A DNA stretch of 64,000 nucleotides. Origin: Pseudomonas sp. H3(2019). GTDB taxonomy: Bacteria; Pseudomonadota; Gammaproteobacteria; Pseudomonadales; Pseudomonadaceae. Both the position numbers and the translations under genes were made by a program. The DNA lies in the NCBI RefSeq assembly GCF_007713465.1, contig NZ_VMSG01000022.1, forward strand, positions 1 to 64,000, given 5' to 3'. Shown here in pieces: positions 36,259 through 46,735 of this stretch. The stretch's first letter is position 1. Each line of letters opens with the position of its first letter. The notes below the pieces were generated by a model. It was not told the DNA's origin and ran no database searches. It was given only the letters and a program-made list of their open reading frames with translations.

Positions 36259-36741
36259 TTGAAGACATTTGACCATTTGACCGTTGTGGGTCTGCGTGAA
36301 TGGGTGGCGCTCCCTGATTTGGGAGTCGCGGGCCTGCGGGCGAAGATCGACACCGGCGCCAGCACCTCCAGCCTGCATGCCACCGAAATCGAGCCGTTTG
36401 AGCGCGACGGGGAAACGTGGGTGCGTTTCAACGCGCACCTGGGCACGGTGGTGCAGTTGCGTCACCGCCGCTGCGAAGCGCCGCTGGTGACGATGAAAAC
36501 CATTAAAAGCTCCAACGGCCAGGCACAGGTGCGTTACGTGATCAGTACCACCCTGGCGCTCGGCGATCGGGTTTGGCGAGTGGAGTTCACCCTCGCCTGC
36601 CGCAAGTCCATGCGTTATCGCCTGTTGCTCGGTTCCAAAGCCCTGATCGACGGCCAGTTGGTGGTCAATCCAGGCATTAAATACGTTCAAGACAAGCCGG
36701 TGTTCCCGGTGTCCATTACCTCTTCCACAGGTGTTGCATGA
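36259..36741 (+). CDS. rimB: RimB-family retropepsin-like aspartic protease
   Basis: A 160-residue protein with the retropepsin active-site motif [14 protein letters not shown] (Asp-Thr-Gly) near residues 29-42 and a second conserved block [10 protein letters not shown]. In P. fluorescens it forms an operon with rimK and influences ribosomal protein S6 modification. The start appears to be TTG at 36259 ([11 protein letters not shown]), since no ATG or GTG in frame fits the family N-terminus better, though no good ribosome binding site is seen. The stop overlaps the rimK start by ATGA. Confidence 0.88.
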   Translation: MKTFDHLTVVGLREWVALPDLGVAGLRAKIDTGASTSSLHATEIEPFERDGETWVRFNAHLGTVVQLRHRRCEAPLVTMKTIKSSNGQAQVRYVISTTLALGDRVWRVEFTLACRKSMRYRLLLGSKALIDGQLVVNPGIKYVQDKPVFPVSITSSTGVA

Positions 36742-37643
36742 AGATCGCTGTGCTGTCGCGGAACCCGCGTCTGTATTCCACTCGTCGTTTGGTTGAGGCC
36801 GGCACCGAACGCGGGCATGAGATGGTGGTGATCGACACCCTGCGCGCCTATATGAACATCGCCAGTCATAAGCCGCAAATCCACTACCGCGGCAAGCCGC
36901 TGGAAGGCTTTGATGCCGTGATTCCGCGGATCGGCGCTTCGGTAACTTTTTATGGCTGCGCGGTGTTGCGCCAGTTCGAAATGATGGGCGTGTTCCCGCT
37001 CAACGAGTCGGTGGCCATCGCCCGCTCGCGGGACAAATTGCGCTCGCTGCAATTGCTTTCACGTCGCGGTATTGGTTTGCCGGTCACCGGTTTTGCGCAC
37101 TCACCGGACGACATTCCCGACCTGATCGATATGGTCAACGGCGCACCGCTGGTGATCAAAGTGCTGGAAGGCACCCAGGGCATCGGCGTGGTGATGTGTG
37201 AAACGGCGACGGCAGCAGAGTCGGTGATCGAGGCGTTCATGGGCCTCAAGCAGAACATCATGGTTCAGGAGTACATCAAGGAAGCCGGCGGCGCGGACAT
37301 TCGCTGCTTTGTGGTCGGCGACAAGGTGATTGCCGCAATGAAGCGTCAGGCCAAGCCCGGCGAGTTCCGCTCCAACCTGCACCGTGGCGGCAGCGCCAGC
37401 CTGATCAAGATCACCCCGGAAGAGCGCATGACCGCGTTGCGTGCGGCCAAGGTCATGGGCCTGAGCGTGGCGGGCGTGGATATCCTGCGTTCCAACCACG
37501 GGCCGCTGGTGATGGAAGTGAACTCGTCGCCGGGCCTGGAAGGGATCGAAACCACCACCAGCAAGGACGTGGCAGGGATCATCATTGAGCACATCGAGAA
37601 GAACGGCGGGCCGAATATGACGCGAACCAAGGGCAAGGGTTAA
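36738..37643 (+). CDS. rimK: Ribosomal protein S6 glutamate ligase
   Basis: A 301-residue ATP-grasp ligase that adds glutamates to the C-terminus of ribosomal protein S6. Motifs include [12 protein letters not shown], the ATP-grasp lysines in [33 protein letters not shown] and the metal site [14 protein letters not shown]. It is translationally coupled to rimB. No separate ORF corresponding to the rimA described in other fluorescens strains is evident in the about 220 bases before rimB. Confidence 0.97.
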   Translation: MKIAVLSRNPRLYSTRRLVEAGTERGHEMVVIDTLRAYMNIASHKPQIHYRGKPLEGFDAVIPRIGASVTFYGCAVLRQFEMMGVFPLNESVAIARSRDKLRSLQLLSRRGIGLPVTGFAHSPDDIPDLIDMVNGAPLVIKVLEGTQGIGVVMCETATAAESVIEAFMGLKQNIMVQEYIKEAGGADIRCFVVGDKVIAAMKRQAKPGEFRSNLHRGGSASLIKITPEERMTALRAAKVMGLSVAGVDILRSNHGPLVMEVNSSPGLEGIETTTSKDVAGIIIEHIEKNGGPNMTRTKGKG

Positions 37644-37647
37644 CAGA

Positions 37648-37680
37648 CGATCGTTCCCACGCTCCGCGTGGGAACGATCG
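37648..37680. repeat. REP palindrome, CGTTCCCACGC class
   Basis: CGATCGTTCCCACGC and its inverted copy form a 33-base hairpin four bases after the rimK stop, between convergent rimK and envZ. Confidence 0.85.
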
Positions 37681-37696
37681 GAACTTGCCGCTGCTA

Positions 37697-39010
37697 TTAA
37701 ACCGCATCTCTAGGCAACATCAACCCAAGCGGCAACCGCACTCGCGCTTCCAACCCACCACCGGAACGGTTACGCAGTTCAACGTTGCCGCCATGCATCG
37801 AAGCAATCCGCTTGACGATAGCGAGCCCCAACCCTGTGCCCTTGCCGCCCCGCGCACGGTCGCCACGGGTGAAAGGGTTGAAGATTGCTTCCAGCTCTGA
37901 CGGATCGATCCCGGCGCCACGGTCCATGACGCTCAGCACCACGTACGGCGCGCTGACATCTCCCGAGACATACGCCGCCACTTCAACGCCGCTGCCAGCA
38001 TGATGCAAGGCGTTGCCGATCAGGTTGTTCAAGAGGCGTTTCATCGAGACACGGCGCAACGGAAACGGCTGAATCGGCTCCAGACGCAAGCGCACCCGCT
38101 CTTCGTTCTGGTTGTAAGGCGCCGCCACCTCGCGCACCAGATCACTCAGGTCGACCTCTTCGACCGACTCGTCCCGACCATCGCGAATGAACGCCAGGAA
38201 CTGGTCGAGAATCGCGTCCATGTCTTCGATGTCACGCACCATGTCGTCGCTCAGTTCGCTGTGGTTGCCCATCAGCTCCAGCGACAGACGCAAGCGGGTC
38301 AGCGGCGTGCGCAGGTCGTGTGAAACCCCGGCGAGCATCAATTCACGCTCGCGGCCGGCCTGTTCAACGTCTTCCGCCATCTGGTTGAACGCTCGATAGA
38401 CCTCGGTCATTTCACTCGGCGTGTCGCTGATCGGCAGGCGCACGCTGCGCCCCTGACCCAGTTGCCGGGCGGCATCGACCAGGCGTTTGAGCGGCTGGTT
38501 GAGCTGGCTGACGAAAATCCACGCCGAGGCGGTGGATAACAAGCCGATCGCGAGAAACCAGCCGAGAACGTTCCAGATTTTCTGGCCGCGCAGCGGATGC
38601 GGGTACAGCGGTACTTTCAGCCAGCCATCGCCCAGGCTGGGCGCCCGGACCCAGAGCGCCGGCGGTGCATGCATGCGTAATCGAACTTCAGTGTCGGCGC
38701 CCAATTCCGTTTGCATCTGCCGCTGGTAGATCTCGCTGTAAGGCCAATGTTGTTCGCCTTCGGGCACACCCGCACCCACTACCCGAATCAGGGGCACACG
38801 ATCGGCAATCTTCGCCCGGTTTTCTTCGTCCGCCGCCCAGTAGGCACGCAAGGTCAGCGCAACACCGTGACTGTATTGGCGGTCCACCAGCACGTCCTCG
38901 TTCATCAACAGATAAACCAGGGTCAGCGCCTTGGAAAACAGCACGACGATCAGCACCAGCCAGAGCGTGCGAGAGAAGAAACTTTGGGGGAACCACACGG
39001 GGGTTTTCAT
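37697..39010 (-). CDS. envZ: Osmosensor histidine kinase EnvZ
   Basis: The ATG at 39010 (MKTPVWFPQSFF) gives 437 residues; a TTG two codons earlier is less likely. Two membrane helices (about 12-33 and 155-175) flank a periplasmic domain. A HAMP linker follows, then the phosphorylated histidine in MLAGVSHDLRTPLTRLRLSL, and the ATPase N, G1 and G2 boxes (NLIGNALHHAG, MDRGAGID, GGKGTGLGLAIVKR). It pairs with OmpR, 108 bases upstream. Confidence 0.95.
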   Translation of the reverse strand: MKTPVWFPQSFFSRTLWLVLIVVLFSKALTLVYLLMNEDVLVDRQYSHGVALTLRAYWAADEENRAKIADRVPLIRVVGAGVPEGEQHWPYSEIYQRQMQTELGADTEVRLRMHAPPALWVRAPSLGDGWLKVPLYPHPLRGQKIWNVLGWFLAIGLLSTASAWIFVSQLNQPLKRLVDAARQLGQGRSVRLPISDTPSEMTEVYRAFNQMAEDVEQAGRERELMLAGVSHDLRTPLTRLRLSLELMGNHSELSDDMVRDIEDMDAILDQFLAFIRDGRDESVEEVDLSDLVREVAAPYNQNEERVRLRLEPIQPFPLRRVSMKRLLNNLIGNALHHAGSGVEVAAYVSGDVSAPYVVLSVMDRGAGIDPSELEAIFNPFTRGDRARGGKGTGLGLAIVKRIASMHGGNVELRNRSGGGLEARVRLPLGLMLPRDAV

Positions 39011-39118
39011 AGACAACCGCTACACACTTTGCAGGAACGAGCGAGGCTCGCAGAATTGCGGATCGCGAATCAACCGGGCGACACGTTACCCGGCTGACCC
39101 GCTCCTACAAATCATCGA

Positions 39119-39859
39119 TCACTTGGTCGCGGTGCCGTCCGGAACGAACACGTACCCCACGCCCCAGACCGTTTGAATGTAACGTGGTTTCGACGGATCA
39201 GGCTCGATCATCCGGCGCAGGCGGGAGATCTGCACGTCGATGGAGCGCTCCAGGGCATCCCATTCGCGGCCACGGGCCAGATTCATCAGCTTGTCGCGGG
39301 TCAGCGGTTGACGCGCATTCATCACCAACGCCTTGAGCACCGCGAATTCACCGGTGGTGAGCATGTGTACTTCGTCGCCGCGCTTGAGTTCGCGAGTCGC
39401 CAACGACAATTCGTAATCACCGAAGGTCACACTTTCGTCTTCGCTGCCCGGTGCGCCCGGCACGGGAGCCGACTGGCGACGCAGGACCGCTTTGACACGC
39501 GCCATCAGCTCGTCCGGGTTGAACGGCTTGGCCAGGTAATCATCGGCGCCCAGTTCCAGGCCCTTGATACGGCTTAGCTCATCGCCCTTGGCGGTGAGCA
39601 TGATGATCGGAATCTGATTGTTTGCGCCACGCAGCCGGCGGCAGGCGGTCAGGCCGTCTTCGCCGGGCAACATCAGGTCGAGGACAACCAGGTTGAACAC
39701 TTCACGTGCCAGCAGGCGATCCATCTGTTCGGTGTTCGGTACGGCGCGGGCACGATAGCCCTTGCTGACGAAAAAACGTTCCAGCAGGCTGCTGAGCCCC
39801 GGATCGTCGTCAACGATAAGAATTTTTTCGCCTTCAGCAGTTTGTGCAGTGCTGCTCAT
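39119..39859 (-). CDS. ompR: Response regulator OmpR
   Basis: A 246-residue regulator with receiver Asp61 (LVVLDLMLPGEDG), the lysine in LAKPFNPDEL, and a C-terminal winged helix (LTRDKLMNLARGREWDALER, YIQTVWGVGYVF). AAGGAG precedes the ATG. It controls osmolarity- and envelope-related genes with EnvZ. It is divergent from tex. Confidence 0.96.
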   Translation of the reverse strand: MSSTAQTAEGEKILIVDDDPGLSSLLERFFVSKGYRARAVPNTEQMDRLLAREVFNLVVLDLMLPGEDGLTACRRLRGANNQIPIIMLTAKGDELSRIKGLELGADDYLAKPFNPDELMARVKAVLRRQSAPVPGAPGSEDESVTFGDYELSLATRELKRGDEVHMLTTGEFAVLKALVMNARQPLTRDKLMNLARGREWDALERSIDVQISRLRRMIEPDPSKPRYIQTVWGVGYVFVPDGTATK

Positions 39860-40219
39860 TGGATGCTCCTTTGATCTCGGCGCGCATTATGGCGTAGCTG
39901 CCGTTATACGCACCGTGTGCATTGTTAGCAGATTTTTCCTCTACCGCCAGCGACATGGCCTTTATGCCTACAGCCCGCGATGCCCCCATCGGGCAGAACG
40001 GCGGTTATAATGCGCGGCCTTTTGTGTCGGGCAACGTCTGATCGTTACTGCCGGTGGCGGCTTTTATTTTTCATCACCCGGCAGTAATTGTTCGATTCCA
40101 CGGGTCAATGGGATGCCTTTTGATCCAGGTAGCGGCGCTGGCCAGGCCGCTCAACCAGACTCGCCGGGCCTTATTCCCTGCGCCCGCGAGCCTGCTTTCA
40201 CAATTTGTCAGGTGGTTTT
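39860..40219. other. Divergent promoter region between ompR and tex
   Basis: A 360-base gap with no gene. TTATAATG at about 40004-40011 is a good sigma-70 minus-10 match facing tex, and CCCGATG with CATCGGG lies just before it. A GTTCGATTCC string at about 40090 is not part of a tRNA. Confidence 0.5.
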
Positions 40220-42544
40220 ATGGACAGCATCAACAGCCGCATCGCCGAGGAACTCGGTGTACGCCCACAACAGGTCGAAGCGGCCGTCGCGCTACTCGAT
40301 GAAGGCTCCACGGTGCCCTTCATCGCCCGCTACCGGAAAGAAGTGACCGGCAGCCTCGATGACACGCAATTGCGTCATCTGGAAGAGCGTCTGCGCTACC
40401 TGCGAGAACTCGACGAACGGCGCATCAGCATCCTTGCCAGCATCGAAGAGCAAGGCAAGCTGACCCCGCAACTCGAGCGCGATATCAAACTCGCCGACAC
40501 CAAGACCCGCCTCGAAGACTTGTACCTGCCGTACAAGCAAAAACGCCGCACCAAGGGCCAGATCGCCCTGGAAGCCGGCCTCGGCGAACTGGCAGACGGC
40601 CTGTTCAACGACCCGAACCTGACGCCAGACACCGAAGCCGCACGCTTCGTCAACGCCGAAAAAGGCGTGGCGGATGTGAAAGCGGCCCTCGAAGGCGCCA
40701 AGTACATCCTCATGGAGCGCTTCGCCGAAGACGCCAACCTGCTGGAAAAACTGCGCAACTACCTGAAGCAGGAAGCCACCCTCAGTGCCCGCGTGATCGC
40801 CGGCAAGGAAGAGGAAGGCGCCAAGTTCCGCGATTACTTCGAACACGACGAACCGCTGAAAAGCATGCCGTCGCACCGCGCCCTGGCGATTTTCCGTGGC
40901 CGCAACGAAGGCATCCTCAGCTCCGCGCTGAAAGTCGGTGACGAACTGCCGGGCACCATGCACCCGTGCGAAGGCATGATCGGTCAGCAATTCGGCATCG
41001 CCAACCAGAACCGCCCGGCCGATAAATGGCTGGGTGAAGTGGTGCGCTGGACCTGGAAGGTCAAGCTCTACACCCACCTGGAAACCGACCTGCTCGGTGA
41101 GCTGCGCGACGGCGCCGAGACTGAAGCGATCAACGTCTTCGCCCACAACCTGCACGACTTGCTGCTGGCAGCCCCCGCCGGCCCGCGTGCCACACTGGGC
41201 CTGGACCCGGGCCTGCGTACCGGCTGCAAGGTGGCGGTGGTCGATTCCACCGGCAAGCTGCTGGATCACGCCACGGTTTACCCGCACGTGCCGCACAACA
41301 AGTGGGACCAGACCATCGCCGTGCTCGCGGCCCTGTGCGCCAAGCACTCGGTGGACCTGATCGCCATCGGCAACGGCACCGCCAGCCGGGAAACCGACAA
41401 GCTCGCCGCGGACCTGATCAAAAAATACCCGGCGATGAAAATGACCAAGGTCATGGTCTCCGAAGCCGGCGCTTCGGTGTACTCGGCCTCGGAGCTAGCG
41501 TCCAAGGAATTCCCGGACCTCGACGTGTCGATCCGTGGCGCGGTGTCGATTGCCCGTCGCTTGCAAGATCCGCTGGCCGAACTGGTGAAAATCGATCCGA
41601 AATCCATCGGTGTCGGCCAGTACCAGCACGACGTGTCACAGCTGAAACTGGCCCGTGGCCTGGACGCGGTGGTCGAAGACTGCGTGAACGCCGTTGGCGT
41701 CGACGTGAACACCGCCTCCGTCGCGCTGCTGGCCCGCATCTCCGGCCTCAACGCGACCCTGGCGCAGAACATCGTGACCCACCGCGATGAAAACGGTGCG
41801 TTCAAAACCCGTGCAGCGTTGAAGAAAGTCGCCCGCCTCGGCGAAAAAACCTTCGAACAGGCCGCCGGCTTCCTGCGCGTGATGAACGGTGACAACCCGC
41901 TCGACTCCTCCGCTGTTCACCCGGAAGCCTATCCACTGGTGCAACGCATCGCCGCTGAAACCGACCGCGACATTCGCTCGCTGATCGGCGACGCCGCTTT
42001 CCTCAAGCGTCTCGATCCGAAGAAGTACACCGACGAAACCTTCGGTCTGCCAACGGTCACCGACATCCTGCAAGAACTGGAAAAGCCGGGCCGCGACCCG
42101 CGTCCCGAGTTCAAGACCGCCGAGTTCCAGGAAGGCGTCGAAGACCTCAAGGACTTGCAGCTGGGGATGATCCTCGAAGGCGTGGTGACCAACGTGACCA
42201 ACTTCGGCGCTTTTGTCGATATCGGCGTGCATCAGGACGGTTTGGTGCATATCTCCGCGCTTTCGGAGAAATTCATCAAGGATCCGCGTGAGGCGGTGAA
42301 AGCCGGTGACGTGGTCAAGGTCAAGGTCATGGAAGTCGACATCCCGCGCAAACGCGTTGGCCTGTCGATGCGCATGAGCGACACCCCGGGCGAGAAGATC
42401 GACGGTGCCCGTGGCGCGCGTCCAGGTTCGGCGCCGCGTCAGTCTTCGAGCCCCGCACCGCGCAAGGAAACCACGGCAGCGGCGCCGAGCAACAACGCCA
42501 TGGCGTCGCTGTTCGCCAACGCCAAGCAGTTGAAGAAGCGCTGA
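40220..42544 (+). CDS. tex: Transcription accessory protein Tex
   Basis: The start at 40220 ([14 protein letters not shown]) gives 774 residues. The order matches Tex: N-terminal helical region with [14 protein letters not shown], a YqgF-like nuclease-fold domain ([17 protein letters not shown]), helix-hairpin-helix segments ([21 protein letters not shown]), and a C-terminal S1 RNA-binding domain ([20 protein letters not shown]). A low-complexity tail ([13 protein letters not shown]) follows. Tex binds nucleic acid and affects transcription and toxin expression. The stop overlaps the next start by one base. Confidence 0.97.
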   Translation: MDSINSRIAEELGVRPQQVEAAVALLDEGSTVPFIARYRKEVTGSLDDTQLRHLEERLRYLRELDERRISILASIEEQGKLTPQLERDIKLADTKTRLEDLYLPYKQKRRTKGQIALEAGLGELADGLFNDPNLTPDTEAARFVNAEKGVADVKAALEGAKYILMERFAEDANLLEKLRNYLKQEATLSARVIAGKEEEGAKFRDYFEHDEPLKSMPSHRALAIFRGRNEGILSSALKVGDELPGTMHPCEGMIGQQFGIANQNRPADKWLGEVVRWTWKVKLYTHLETDLLGELRDGAETEAINVFAHNLHDLLLAAPAGPRATLGLDPGLRTGCKVAVVDSTGKLLDHATVYPHVPHNKWDQTIAVLAALCAKHSVDLIAIGNGTASRETDKLAADLIKKYPAMKMTKVMVSEAGASVYSASELASKEFPDLDVSIRGAVSIARRLQDPLAELVKIDPKSIGVGQYQHDVSQLKLARGLDAVVEDCVNAVGVDVNTASVALLARISGLNATLAQNIVTHRDENGAFKTRAALKKVARLGEKTFEQAAGFLRVMNGDNPLDSSAVHPEAYPLVQRIAAETDRDIRSLIGDAAFLKRLDPKKYTDETFGLPTVTDILQELEKPGRDPRPEFKTAEFQEGVEDLKDLQLGMILEGVVTNVTNFGAFVDIGVHQDGLVHISALSEKFIKDPREAVKAGDVVKVKVMEVDIPRKRVGLSMRMSDTPGEKIDGARGARPGSAPRQSSSPAPRKETTAAAPSNNAMASLFANAKQLKKR

Positions 42545-42927
42545 TGGAAATCCCTGCGGGGTTGACCGAAAGCGCTTTTTTCAAGCTGCTGGGTTGCCGT
42601 TTGCACAGCCTTGAGGTCGGGGTGGCGCAAGTCGCCCTGGCGCTTGAGCCGCAACTGCGCAATCGCGGCGGCAAGCTGCACGGCGGGGCGCTGTTCAGCC
42701 TGGTGGACATTGCCATGGGGCTGGCCTGTTCCAGTTCCCATGGTTTCGACCAGCAGAGCGCGACCATCGAGTGCAAGATCAACTACGTGCGCGCCGTTTC
42801 CGAAGGCGAAGTCCTGTGCACCGCCCGGGTGATTCACCCGGGTCGGCGTACGCTGGTGGTCGAAGCCGATGTGATGCAAAGCGACAAACTGGTCGCAAAA
42901 GCACAAGGCACGTTCGCTGTCCTGTAG
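42544..42927 (+). CDS. PaaI-family thioesterase
   Basis: A 127-residue hotdog-fold thioesterase with the active-site segment NRGGKLHGGALFSLVDIAMG and the core strand QQSATIECKINYVRA. Family members hydrolyse aromatic or short-chain acyl-CoA; the substrate is unknown. Its ATG overlaps the tex stop (TGATG), so it is coupled to tex. Confidence 0.88.
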   Translation: MEIPAGLTESAFFKLLGCRLHSLEVGVAQVALALEPQLRNRGGKLHGGALFSLVDIAMGLACSSSHGFDQQSATIECKINYVRAVSEGEVLCTARVIHPGRRTLVVEADVMQSDKLVAKAQGTFAVL

Positions 42928-43141
42928 CTCCCTGTCATCAAATTGAGTTAATTTCGGCGCTGCGAAAGCTGCGCCGACGTTTCTTCGCGCGCGATAGCCA
43001 GTTTCAGGGATGGAGTATTGGCCTTTGCGAGTGGGTCATTGCAGCTCGATAATGAGGCGAAAACGCCAGTTTTAACTTCACCCTTGTAGACCGTCCTGCC
43101 CACCCCCATATTGGGGCGACTGACGCGTGAAGGAATCCAAC

Positions 43142-44725
43142 TTGAGCGAACTTCTCAACCGCCGCCTGGCTCTGCTCGGCGAGCGCGCTAACCTCTCTCT
43201 GCTCGAACAGTGTCTTCACGGCATCGAACGTGAATGCCTGCGCGTGACGGGCGAAGGTCGCCTGGCGCAAACGCCGCACCCTGAAAGCCTCGGTTCCGCG
43301 CTGACCAACGAACAGATCACCACCGACTATTCCGAGTCGCTGCTGGAGTTCATCACGCCTGCCCTGCCGGACCCTGCGGACACGCTGGCGAGCCTGGACA
43401 AGATTCACCGTTTTGCCTACAGCAAGCTCGGCGACGAGTACCTGTGGAGTCCGTCGATGCCGTGCCCGCTGCCGGCCGAGGAAGATATCCCGATCGCCTA
43501 CTATGGCACCTCCAACATCGGTCAGCTCAAATACGTCTACCGCAAGGGCCTGGCCCTGCGCTACGGCAAGACCATGCAGTGCATCGCCGGGATTCACTAC
43601 AACTTTTCCCTGCCGGAAAAGCTCTGGCCGCTGCTCAAAGAGGCTGAAGGCTTTGTCGGCACCGACCGCGACTATCAGTCGGCGGCCTATATCGCGCTGA
43701 TCCGCAACTTCCGTCGCTACAGCTGGCTGCTGATGTACCTGTTCGGCTCTTCGCCAGCGCTGGACGCCGGTTTCCTGCGCGGTCGCTCCCATCAGCTGGA
43801 GCAATTTGACGCCGAAACCCTGTACCTGCCATACGCCACCAGCCTGCGCATGAGCGATCTGGGTTACCAGAGCAACGCGCAAGCCGGGCTGACGCCGTGC
43901 TACAACGACCTGAACAGTTACACCGACAGCCTGCGCAAAGCGGTGGCCACGCCTTACGCGCCGTACGTCGAAATCGGCACGCACCAGGACGGTGAGTGGG
44001 TTCAGCTCAACACCAACATCCTGCAGATCGAAAACGAGTACTACTCCAACATTCGCCCGAAACGCGTGACCTACACCGGCGAACGGCCGATCCAGGCGCT
44101 GATGGCCCGTGGCATTCAGTACATTGAAGTGCGCCTGTTAGACATCAACCCGTTCATGCCGATGGGCATTGACCTGCCGGAGGCGCGCTTCCTCGACGCG
44201 TTCCTGCTGTATTGCGCGCTGAACGACAGCCCGCTGCTGACCGCCACCACCTGCGGCAACGCCACCTCGAACTTCCTCAGCGTGGTCAAGGAAGGTCGCC
44301 GTCCGGGCCTGCAACTGCAACGCGATGGCCAGTCGGTGGACATGAAAGAGTGGGCCTTCGAGCTGCTGGAAAACATCGCCCCGCTGGCCGCGCTGCTCGA
44401 TCAGAGCCACGGCGGTGACGCCCACAGCAAAGCCCTCGACGCGCAACTGGCGAAAATCCAGAACCCTTCCCTGACCCCTTCTGCGCAAGTGCTGGCAGCG
44501 ATGACCGAGCACAAGGAAAGCTTCGCCCAGTTCTCCCTGCGCCAGAGCCAGGCGCACGCCGAGTTCTTCCGCAATGAGCCGCTGGCGGCCGAAGAGCAGT
44601 CGCGTTTTGAAGAACTGGCACGCTCGTCGCTGGCTCAGCAAACCGAGCTTGAGCAGAACGAAGTCGGCGATTTCGACGTGTTTGTCGGGTCGTACCAGGC
44701 GAGCATTCTGGCGATCAGTAATTAA
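43142..44725 (+). CDS. gshA: Glutamate-cysteine ligase
   Basis: TTG at 43142 is chosen as start because AAGGA lies eight bases upstream; it gives [14 protein letters not shown] and 527 residues, the usual gamma-proteobacterial length. A GTG at 43127 would add five residues but sits before that ribosome binding site. The enzyme makes gamma-glutamylcysteine, the first step of glutathione synthesis. Markers are [49 protein letters not shown] and [12 protein letters not shown]. Confidence 0.95.
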   Translation: MSELLNRRLALLGERANLSLLEQCLHGIERECLRVTGEGRLAQTPHPESLGSALTNEQITTDYSESLLEFITPALPDPADTLASLDKIHRFAYSKLGDEYLWSPSMPCPLPAEEDIPIAYYGTSNIGQLKYVYRKGLALRYGKTMQCIAGIHYNFSLPEKLWPLLKEAEGFVGTDRDYQSAAYIALIRNFRRYSWLLMYLFGSSPALDAGFLRGRSHQLEQFDAETLYLPYATSLRMSDLGYQSNAQAGLTPCYNDLNSYTDSLRKAVATPYAPYVEIGTHQDGEWVQLNTNILQIENEYYSNIRPKRVTYTGERPIQALMARGIQYIEVRLLDINPFMPMGIDLPEARFLDAFLLYCALNDSPLLTATTCGNATSNFLSVVKEGRRPGLQLQRDGQSVDMKEWAFELLENIAPLAALLDQSHGGDAHSKALDAQLAKIQNPSLTPSAQVLAAMTEHKESFAQFSLRQSQAHAEFFRNEPLAAEEQSRFEELARSSLAQQTELEQNEVGDFDVFVGSYQASILAISN

Positions 44726-44739
44726 GCGACGCCTTTAGA

Positions 44740-44797
44740 AAGATCGCAGCCTGCGGCAGCTCCTACGCGAATGCATTTCCCCGCAGGCTGCGATCTT
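44740..44797. repeat. Long inverted repeat, GATCGCAGCCTGCGG class
   Basis: Perfect 17-base arms at 44740-44756 and 44781-44797 lie between convergent gshA and the aldo-keto reductase. A related element is at 55363-55431. It may also act as a terminator. Confidence 0.8.
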
Positions 44798-44804
44798 TAA
44801 AGCC

Positions 44805-45842
44805 TTACTCCGCCGTCGAAGGCTTCTCCCACAAATTGATCCCGCCCTCCTGGGCAAACCGGTCAATCTCTGCCAGCTCCTCAACGCTGAAGCTCAAGTT
44901 CTTCAACGCCCCGACGTTCTCGATGATCTGCTCTGGTCGACTCGCGCCGATCAGCGCCGAGGTCACTCGTGGGTCACGCAGGGTCCAGGCCAGAGCCATT
45001 TGCGCCAGGCTTTGACCGCGGCGTTTGGCGATTTCGTTGAGGGCGCGCACCAGGGCAATGTTGGCATCGGACAGGTGTGAGGCTTGCAACGAGTCACCGC
45101 CCGGACGGTTGACCCGTGCATCTTTCGGTACGCCGTTAAGGTACTTGTCGGACAACAACCCCTGAGCCAGCGGAGTGAAAGCAATCACACCCGCGCCGAG
45201 TTCATCGGTGGCGTCCAGCAGATCCTTTTCCACCCAACGGTTGAGCAGGTTATAGGCCGGTTGGTGGATCAACAGCGGCACTTTCCACTCCTTCAGCAGC
45301 GCAGCCATTTCGCGGGTTTTCGCCCCGGAATACGACGAGATACCGATGTACAGCGCCTTGCCCTGCTGCACGGCGGTGGCCAGCGCACTGGCGGTTTCTT
45401 CCAGCGGAGTGTCCGGGTCGAAGCGGTGGGAATAGAAGATGTCCACATAGTCGACGCCCAGGCGTTGCAGGCTCTGGTCGAGACTGGCCAGCACGTATTT
45501 ACGCGAGCCACCGCCCTGACCGTAAGGGCCCGGCCACATGTCCCAACCGGCCTTGCTGGAGATGATCAGCTCGTCGCGGTACGGCTTGAAGTCTTCGCGC
45601 AGCAAACGGCCGAAGTTGATCTCGGCACTGCCGTACGGCGGGCCGTAATTGTTGGCCAGATCAAAGTGGTTGATGCCCAGGTCGAAGGCGGTACGCAGCA
45701 AGGATCGCTGGGTATCGATCGGCGTGCTGTCGCCGAAGTTGTGCCACAGGCCAAGGGACAGCGCCGGCAACACCAGCCCGCTGCGACCGACGCGGCGGTA
45801 AGGAATGGAGTCGTAACGATCAGCAGCCGCGGTGTAAGTCAT
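44805..45842 (-). CDS. Aldo-keto reductase, YghZ/L-glyceraldehyde 3-phosphate reductase type
   Basis: The start at 45842 (MTYTAAADRYDSIPYRRVGR) has AGAGAGGG upstream and gives 345 residues. The barrel carries the catalytic set: Asp and Tyr in FDLANNYGPPYGSAE, Lys in IISSKAGWDM, His in DIFYSHRFDPDTPLEE, and the NADPH site ALIGASRPEQIIENV. E. coli YghZ reduces L-glyceraldehyde 3-phosphate and methylglyoxal. A Cra-like palindrome lies 93-104 bases upstream. Confidence 0.9.
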   Translation of the reverse strand: MTYTAAADRYDSIPYRRVGRSGLVLPALSLGLWHNFGDSTPIDTQRSLLRTAFDLGINHFDLANNYGPPYGSAEINFGRLLREDFKPYRDELIISSKAGWDMWPGPYGQGGGSRKYVLASLDQSLQRLGVDYVDIFYSHRFDPDTPLEETASALATAVQQGKALYIGISSYSGAKTREMAALLKEWKVPLLIHQPAYNLLNRWVEKDLLDATDELGAGVIAFTPLAQGLLSDKYLNGVPKDARVNRPGGDSLQASHLSDANIALVRALNEIAKRRGQSLAQMALAWTLRDPRVTSALIGASRPEQIIENVGALKNLSFSVEELAEIDRFAQEGGINLWEKPSTAE

Positions 45843-45934
45843 CGAACCCTCTCTTGTTGTGAGCGACGAGGTCGTCAGAGTTGCCCAGCATACGCTCAGG
45901 CAACGCATTCAAAACGGGGTGTTCGACTAAATGT

Positions 45935-45946
45935 TGAAACGTTTCA
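45935..45946. promoter_or_regulatory. Cra/LacI-family-like operator
   Basis: The perfect 12-base palindrome TGAAACGTTTCA fits the Cra (FruR) consensus TGAAWCSNTHHW. It sits between the hicB stop and the aldo-keto reductase start on that gene's promoter side. Binding is inferred. Confidence 0.5.
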
Positions 45947-45966
45947 TACAGTTCTTGATTTGGTCC

Positions 45967-46368
45967 TTACGCCGACAGTTCGCGCAGGGCCGCTGCTGCC
46001 AGGAACCCGGATCTTGAGTTGTACCGTTGATCGCGTCTGACCGTCTGATCAATGCGCTCCAGCAACTGCTCTGGCAACGTTGCATTGAAACGCACGGACT
46101 TGCCGAAATACGGCGTCACATCAAACTCGACCACCGCCCAAACACCTCCCGCGTAATCCGGGTTTTCGAAGTGCTCGTCGATCTCGCGCACCTGCGGCAA
46201 CGGATCGCCATCAGCGACCAGTCCTTCGTAATGCAACGCCAGCGCTTCTTTAACGTTTTCGAGCGCCTGCGCCACCGTTCCACCTGCTGAGAAACAACCC
46301 GCAACGTCGGGGATGATCACTCCGTAATCTGAGTCGGCATCCTTGTGCAGTACGACTGGGAATTTCAT
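45967..46368 (-). CDS. hicB: HicB antitoxin
   Basis: The start at 46368 (MKFPVVLHKDADSDYGVIIP) has GGAAGG ten bases upstream and gives 133 residues. An upstream ATG at 46428 overlaps the would-be hicA stop, but the added sequence is unlike HicB. The N-terminal partial-RNaseH-like domain (DVAGCFSAGGTVAQALENVKEAL) neutralises HicA. The C-terminal ribbon-helix-helix (RFNATLPEQLLERIDQTV) represses the operon. It appears intact although its toxin gene is frameshifted. Confidence 0.92.
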   Translation of the reverse strand: MKFPVVLHKDADSDYGVIIPDVAGCFSAGGTVAQALENVKEALALHYEGLVADGDPLPQVREIDEHFENPDYAGGVWAVVEFDVTPYFGKSVRFNATLPEQLLERIDQTVRRDQRYNSRSGFLAAAALRELSA

Positions 46369-46424
46369 GGGGATAGGCCCTTCCAATCCGCCCCCATCGG
46401 GGCGTTGATCGATATTCTCCAGGC

Positions 46425-46606
46425 TCATTTCAAGCCCGCCTGTTTCAAAATGCGTTGATTGTTCCCTTTGGAAGATCCGCGTCAGGGTGCTTGATCGTGA
46501 CCCTCCCCGGTTTGCACGAATGTTTGTATTGATAGTGGCTACCTTTGACTGCTACCAAATACCAACCGTCGTCTTCGATCATCCTGATCATTTCCCGACT
46601 ACGCAT
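46425..46606 (-). pseudogene. hicA: HicA mRNA interferase with a 3' frameshift
   Basis: From ATG 46606 (after GAAGGTG) the frame reads MRSREMIRMIEDDGWYLVAV and continues to the catalytic histidine in KGSHYQYKH and PDADLPKGTINAF, then meets TGA at 46445 after 53 residues. In the next frame the normal ending LKQAGLK and TGA at 46425 are present, so one base is missing near 46450. The domain core is complete; the terminal helix is lost. Activity is uncertain. This gene is shorter than 60 codons and easily missed. Confidence 0.8.
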
Positions 46607-46735
46607 CACCTTCGCCCTTTGTCGTCAGCATCGGCTGCGACTTTATCCGGCAAACGGACACTCCAATACACACCATACACACTCGGTTAAATATTAGCCC
46701 ATCGCAAACACGTATTTTTTTAACCAGACGACTGG

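Noticed and set aside
40080-40115. GTTCGATTCC resembling a tRNA T-loop
   Set aside because: No cloverleaf with acceptor, D and anticodon stems can be formed around it.
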